Assembly (NCBI GenBank): GCA_020137815.1
Contig: CM035358.1
Location: 2,125,821 to 2,189,820, forward strand
Direction of reading: 5' to 3'
Source of the DNA: Hormiphora californensis
Taxonomy: Eukaryota > Ctenophora > Tentaculata > Cydippida > Pleurobrachiidae
Length of the DNA: 64,000 nt
Position numbers and translations under genes: made by a program. This document shows positions 60,011 to 64,000 of this stretch, one piece after another (the stretch's first letter is position 1; every line of letters begins with the position of its first letter). The notes under the pieces were generated by a model, which saw nothing but the letters and a program-made list of their open reading frames with translations, made no database searches and had not been told where the DNA came from.

Positions 60011-60722
60011 GTAGCTATTATAATTGCTACACCATGGTACTTCTCAATCAACCTAGCTGACAGCACTGACCACATGAACACACTGTAATGGTATTGGTAT
60101 TGGCTGCCATGCCACATGACGACATCATGTTCATGTTGGCCACATTGATGCCTGAGTGAGATCGAGGTCGCGCAGCGACCGAGATCGATCTCACATCTAG
60201 GCCTCCGGTCCGTTATTGATTTTAGAGCAAATTTTTTCAAAGACCTGGCTGCAAGGAACTACTGAACCAATTTGCATCTCGTTTGTTGCTCCTGGCAGAT
60301 AATTATCTCTAGTTTTACGGAAAATACCCGCGAGTATCAGCATTTGAGGAATAGTGGGTCAAAATTGACGCTAAACATGAGCAATTCTTTAAAGACCTGG
60401 CTGCAAGCTCCTACTCGGTCCTGGGGCGATCTGCGGGTACTGGGGGAATCGTCATGGCCTTGTGAGTATGGGAAAATACCCGCCGATTCATCACGATGCG
60501 AAATGAGGCCATAATTGACCTTTGAGTAGTGCTAGGTCAGCTAAAAAGGTCTCCAAAAACGGTCTATCACGCGCGATCTGCTGAAAACGTGCTTTATATC
60601 GCGCGCACGTGAGTTCTTGCTCTCAACGGACCGGGATCCTATTATTCGCGGAGCGAGAATAGGATGCGATGGATCCAAATGTTCATGGAACTATGGCCTG
60701 ATGGAAGAATTCTCCAATTAAT

Positions 60723-60846
60723 ATTTTCAACGTTGTCATTGTGAACTGTATGGCTACGCCAACCCGATCTGAGATTTAACAATCAAATTTTGATTGTCAA
60801 ATCTCAGATCGGGTTGATATCGCCAGACAGTTCACAACGTTGAAAA
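60723..60846. mobile_element. Hairpin element with TTCAACGTTG and GCCAGACAG ends
   Basis: TATTTTCAACGTTGTCATTG at the left and its complement (GTTCACAACGTTGAAAATA) at the right. AACCCGATCTGAGATTTAAC faces GTCAAATCTCAGATCGGGTT in the centre. Confidence 0.8.
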
Positions 60847-61154
60847 TAATAATTGTTTTAAACATTGTTTTATACGGATCAACTCAACGTCAGACCACGT
60901 TTTGATTCAAAATGAGGTCTGACGTCGTTAAGTTGGTCCCTATAAAACAATTTTCATGAACCACCAGGTCCAACAGTGGTTTTACGTCATAATCACATTG
61001 GCAGCCCACTAAAAGCACGACTTGGACCGCGTCGTGGGCGGTGCTATGTGGGCGGCCAATATGAAATTATGACGGAGGACCACTGGAAGCAACATTTACT
61101 GCTAATGCTATACCCCTGACAGTATACCACCGAAACTTGTCGAGTTAACGTATG

Positions 61155-61303
61155 GGTCAGCACACACCAAAGTTAAAATTAAAATTAAAATTTTGATTCT
61201 AAACCCGCACACACCAGCGGCCGTTAAAATTTCTCTCCCCATTCTAAAAGTAACAATCTCGCGCACGATTTTAATTTTAACTTTTATTTGGTGTGTGCTG
61301 ACC
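61155..61303. mobile_element. MITE with GGTCAGCACACACCAAA ends
   Basis: GGTCAGCACACACCAAAGTT then AAAATTAAAAT at the left and ATTTTAATTTTAACTTTTAT then TTGGTGTGTGCTGACC at the right. A further GGGTCAGCACACACCAAAG follows at 61304. The interior has ACACACCAGCGGCCGTTA. 149 bp. Confidence 0.85.
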
Positions 61304-61668
61304 GGGTCAGCACACACCAAAGACCCTTATTATATTGGCCACCCACTAACAGCTTTCAACATTGCACACCTTGGACGCGTCGTGGGCGGCCAATTTGATG
61401 GAGCGTACCACTGGAAGCAACATTTACCGCTATACCCCCAGAAACCAAGTTTCAAACGCAGGAATCTGGCTGGGTATGAACTAATGTATTAATACAATAA
61501 CATAATTATATAAATAGAGGTGAAATATATCAGGGTAAAAAGTCTCAAAATATAGTGAGAAAGATGCAATCACAATTCCTCCTCGGAACCAGTATTTTGG
61601 GAATATTATATCGTCACCAACTCAAGCTCATGATCAAGATACAAATGTCTCTCTGATACGGTCTTCCT

Positions 61669-62204
61669 TCAAACACATGTCTTTTGTTTCTTCTTCTTCT
61701 CTGTCCGGGGCCTCATATTTTCCTTGTCCGTGGTGACTGCGGGGGCTTGGCCGTGTCTTGTTACTGTTGATACTCCTTCAACAAACTTGGTTCTGGGATT
61801 AGGAGAAGGGTGTTAATTAATGCAATACGGGGGGGGGGGGGGGGGGAATACGCGTCACATAATAAAGTCAGACATCAGAAAAAAGTGCATGTGTTCAGCA
61901 CGTAATAGCGCCCTGATTGGTCACGGTTGCGTGTCGTCTTACTGTATCTCCGTTTTCCATTACCGTTTTCCCACTACAAGCGACCGTGTAAGGGGGGTGA
62001 CACGTACCAATTTTGTGCACATGTTACAAAATGTTACGTGTCACACCCCCACATGATAGCAATGATAACTCACCTAAAGAGGACGTTAGCATTTTGGAAC
62101 ATCCCATCCTTCAGAGAGACCACAACGAATTGGGACTTTTTGAAGTGTGCACGTAACATCTGGCCAATATTCTGTGTGTGCGATAAATCAAGTGCTGCGT
62201 CAAC
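61669..62204 (-). CDS. SMC2: SMC2 (condensin ATPase) C-terminal exons, partial
   Basis: Two minus-strand exons in coding order: 62074-62204 and 61669-61792, with donor GTGAG and acceptor CCCAG and matching phase 2. The product reads [20 protein letters not shown], then [21 protein letters not shown], then [10 protein letters not shown] and a Lys-rich end. This is the D-loop and C-terminal part of the SMC2 head, directly after the Walker B motif, whose ILDE would be in the preceding exon. No such exon is seen in the 400 bp up to the TSP1 gene, which lies on the same strand. The remaining exons must lie beyond the TSP1 gene, outside the window, or the fragment is a duplicated remnant. No stop or frameshift is seen. 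Confidence 0.8.
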
Positions 62205-62621
62205 CTGTGTGGAAAAAGCGGGGTTAATGTACATTTCAATATATGGGCTGCCTTGAATTGCTTTTATTTTTATTTGGAGCACGGTCACAGTGTCAGCGAG
62301 TCAAGGGCCTCAAGGTGCCAGCATGTTAGTCAGCCGTGTAATAAACAAGATAATAATCAAGTTTTGAAAAGGTTACAAAATCACAGAATCAAGAATGAAC
62401 TTCATTGCTTTTTACATCAACTTCTACTTCTCAGAATTACGAATAGAATATCGTCAGTCTAGTTGACACTTGATTTCTACTGAAGCTACTACATATCAGT
62501 GTTCAAGATATGTATAGCTGGCTTGCAAAATATAGTCTTAGGTAGCTTAGTAACACACGTGTCACACATGTCACGTGTCATGTCTATCCCATGACGTCAT
62601 ATCACATGACTGATGACATCA

Positions 62622-64000
62622 TCATCTCATCATGACGTCATATCCATCGTCATCAACAAACACCTCATTGTCCAAATCTTCCATTTCAGCCAGCACATTG
62701 TAAGGCTGATCAGGGACGGCCACAACGTGATGTGATCTCTGTACCGTCCTCCTCTTCCTTACCACTGCCAGCACAACCACCCCAACCAGAACACCCACCA
62801 ACACCCCCATAATGGGTAGTGAGTCCCGGATAATACAGGAGCGAGTTGGTCCACTAAACCATCCCTTCTGATCACATCCCCCTGTTGAGGGGGCTGGTGG
62901 GTCAGGGTGGTGATCATCGCACTGCTCAGTGGTGCTGTTGTAGGTTCCACTCTTGCCACAGCCATCTAGACACATCATGTTGACGTGTAGGGAGGAAGGA
63001 TAGGTCCTGTGATCAGCTCCGTGATGGTAATACAACTGACAAGTTGATGTTCCATTCTCCTCCTCCACTACAACGACAACATCAGTGCAGTTGTCCCGAA
63101 TCCGACATAGATCCAGACAGCGTCCAATACCGACCTCTGGAAAGGTATAACTCGGTTCCGCCACCATCGCCATTCCCTCCTTGTAACACGGGCTTTCCCA
63201 GGAACATTCCGAAATATTTCCAGCTCCAGAACGGGTGGTTGTTTTACCAAAGGAGCACTCCTCACACTCCAAATCCCCTCCGGTACTATAACTCCCCTTA
63301 CCACATCTCTCACATTCTCCGTTTGTTGTGTTAAAGTAGTGCCCTGGGAGACACTCGGTACACACATCTGTACACACCCGGTCTTCCTTCTCGTCACCAT
63401 CGCAACTTCGGCCATGACAGAAAGGCTCGCTGCAGGTCCTGTTCCGATGTTGGGCACCACCCACCCTCCCGGACTCGTCATATCCACACTTACAACCCGC
63501 CCACTCACTCCAACTACCCCATTTCCCATGGACGGTCTCACAACATTCCTCGCCACAAGAACCCTTCTCCGCAGTCACCCCAGTACAGTTGCCACCCCCA
63601 CAATCCGGTTCTGGGTTGCTGCAGGTTCTGTTCCGGTAATGGACGCCTGTCCCTGTTTCGTGATTACACTTACATCCATACCAGTCAGACCATATCGACC
63701 AGCCTCCATTTACCGTCTGACAACAGTCCTCGTTGCATTCCTCGCCCATTTCTATAGCTGCCCCGGAACAATCTGAGCCCCCACAGAGGGGTGGGGTGCA
63801 ATCCCGGGTCCTCTGACTCCGTCCAGTGCCAGAACAGTGATCACAGATACAGCTCCAATCCGTCCAATCTGTCCAGAATCCATCAACACTGACACAGCAA
63901 TCACACTCCTTTTTTCCGATTGTGTTTATACTGGTGCACCCCGTCACAATTCTCGTCCTTTCCGCGGTACCTATCCCACTGGTGTGGTTACACGCCTCAC
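62622..64000 (-). CDS. TSP1-repeat / GCC2-GCC3 transmembrane receptor, C-terminal part, runs off the window
   Basis: Open from the window edge (64000) to TGA at 62622, about 459 codons in one exon with no start. It holds at least three, and part of a fourth, Cys-rich thrombospondin type-1-like repeats of about 58 residues (WTDWTDWSC, WSIWSDWYGC, WGSWSEWAGC; each with R-x-R-T/D-C and C-x-G-x-x-C). A GCC2/GCC3 ephrin-receptor-like module follows (CLPGHYFNTTNGECERCGKG), then a PAN/apple-like region (C-x-D-L-C-R-I-R-D-N-C), a Pro-rich stalk, one membrane span (LPIMGVLVGVLVGVVVLAVV) with R/K stop-transfer, and a tail of about 45 residues with acidic patches and Tyr motifs (QPYNVL, DGYDV). Several N-glycosylation sites (N-R-T, N-T-T, N-C-T). 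Likely a cell-surface adhesion or matrix receptor; I cannot name an ortholog. Confidence 0.85.
   Translation of the reverse strand, partial: EACNHTSGIGTAERTRIVTGCTSINTIGKKECDCCVSVDGFWTDWTDWSCICDHCSGTGRSQRTRDCTPPLCGGSDCSGAAIEMGEECNEDCCQTVNGGWSIWSDWYGCKCNHETGTGVHYRNRTCSNPEPDCGGGNCTGVTAEKGSCGEECCETVHGKWGSWSEWAGCKCGYDESGRVGGAQHRNRTCSEPFCHGRSCDGDEKEDRVCTDVCTECLPGHYFNTTNGECERCGKGSYSTGGDLECEECSFGKTTTRSGAGNISECSWESPCYKEGMAMVAEPSYTFPEVGIGRCLDLCRIRDNCTDVVVVVEEENGTSTCQLYYHHGADHRTYPSSLHVNMMCLDGCGKSGTYNSTTEQCDDHHPDPPAPSTGGCDQKGWFSGPTRSCIIRDSLPIMGVLVGVLVGVVVLAVVRKRRTVQRSHHVVAVPDQPYNVLAEMEDLDNEVFVDDDGYDVMMR

Larger units (their letters stand above)
58270..61668. other. Repeat-rich intergenic region between the cyclase gene and SMC2-like exons
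   Basis: Holds a (TATTGTC)n run near 58475-58510, the inverse copy of the 40-bp repeat (58530-58572), a hairpin at 58951-58990 (CCAACTGGTTCCATTA with its complement), a hairpin at 59083-59130, foldback copies at 59345-60010, a degenerate tandem pair with GACCTGGCTGCAAG (60241 and 60391), a hairpin at 60723-60846, and two copies of a GGACGCGTCGTGGGCGG block around a MITE at 61155-61303. No gene was recognised. Confidence 0.6.

Overview
The window is animal nuclear DNA. Every recognisable gene has GT-AG introns, the products are animal-type (GAS8/DRC4, NUP43, codanin-1, BRD7/9, SMC2, ELOVL6, rhodopsin-like receptors, TSP1 receptors), and the DNA is rich in CT microsatellites, minisatellites and short inverted-repeat transposons. 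The closeness of GAS8 to its vertebrate counterpart, together with divergent orphan GPCRs and a NIT-domain receptor cyclase, suggests an early-branching or other invertebrate metazoan. A sponge is my guess; the sequence does not prove it.

Layout. 1-998: two paralogous last exons of an Ig-fold, probably GPI-anchored protein (+). 2646-12970: complete 10-exon GAS8/DRC4 (+), a subunit of the nexin-dynein regulatory complex of motile cilia. Its first intron holds two intronless minus-strand genes, an ELOVL6-like elongase and a class A GPCR. 14063-18513: NUP43 (+). 18827-26163: codanin-1, CDAN1 (+, 13 exons). 26505-31339: a BRD7/BRD9-type bromodomain protein (+, 7 exons). 31581-32229: two possible membrane-protein exons. 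32408-58269: a 20-exon NIT-domain receptor cyclase (+), with a five-exon GPCR nested on the minus strand in its largest intron (42780-45038). 58270-61668: repeat-rich intergenic DNA. 61669-62204: the last two exons of an SMC2-like gene (-). 62622-64000: the C-terminal part of a TSP1-repeat membrane receptor (-), cut by the window edge.

The exon models were assembled by hand. All phases close, and the totals agree with the families: GAS8 483 aa, NUP43 339 aa, CDAN1 1436 aa, bromodomain protein 629 aa, cyclase 928 aa, nested GPCR 375 aa. No operon-like organisation is seen. The four plus-strand genes NUP43, CDAN1, BRD7/9 and the cyclase are closely spaced and in the same direction, with about 300-1000 bp between coding regions.

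The most unusual feature is not a gene. At least five tandem arrays start exactly at an exon/intron boundary and copy the end of the exon together with its 5' splice site many times: NUP43 intron 4, and cyclase introns 6, 9, 10 and 17. A similar duplication of a 3' splice site is seen in BRD7/9. In NUP43 and in cyclase intron 9 the arrays are in frame and open, so each copy is a possible alternative donor that would lengthen the protein by whole repeat units. A second point of interest is that the cyclase keeps both metal-binding aspartates but has Ala where the transition-state Arg is expected. The rest of the non-coding DNA is dominated by foldback elements, MITEs (pogo-like, hAT-like and others) and segmental duplications.
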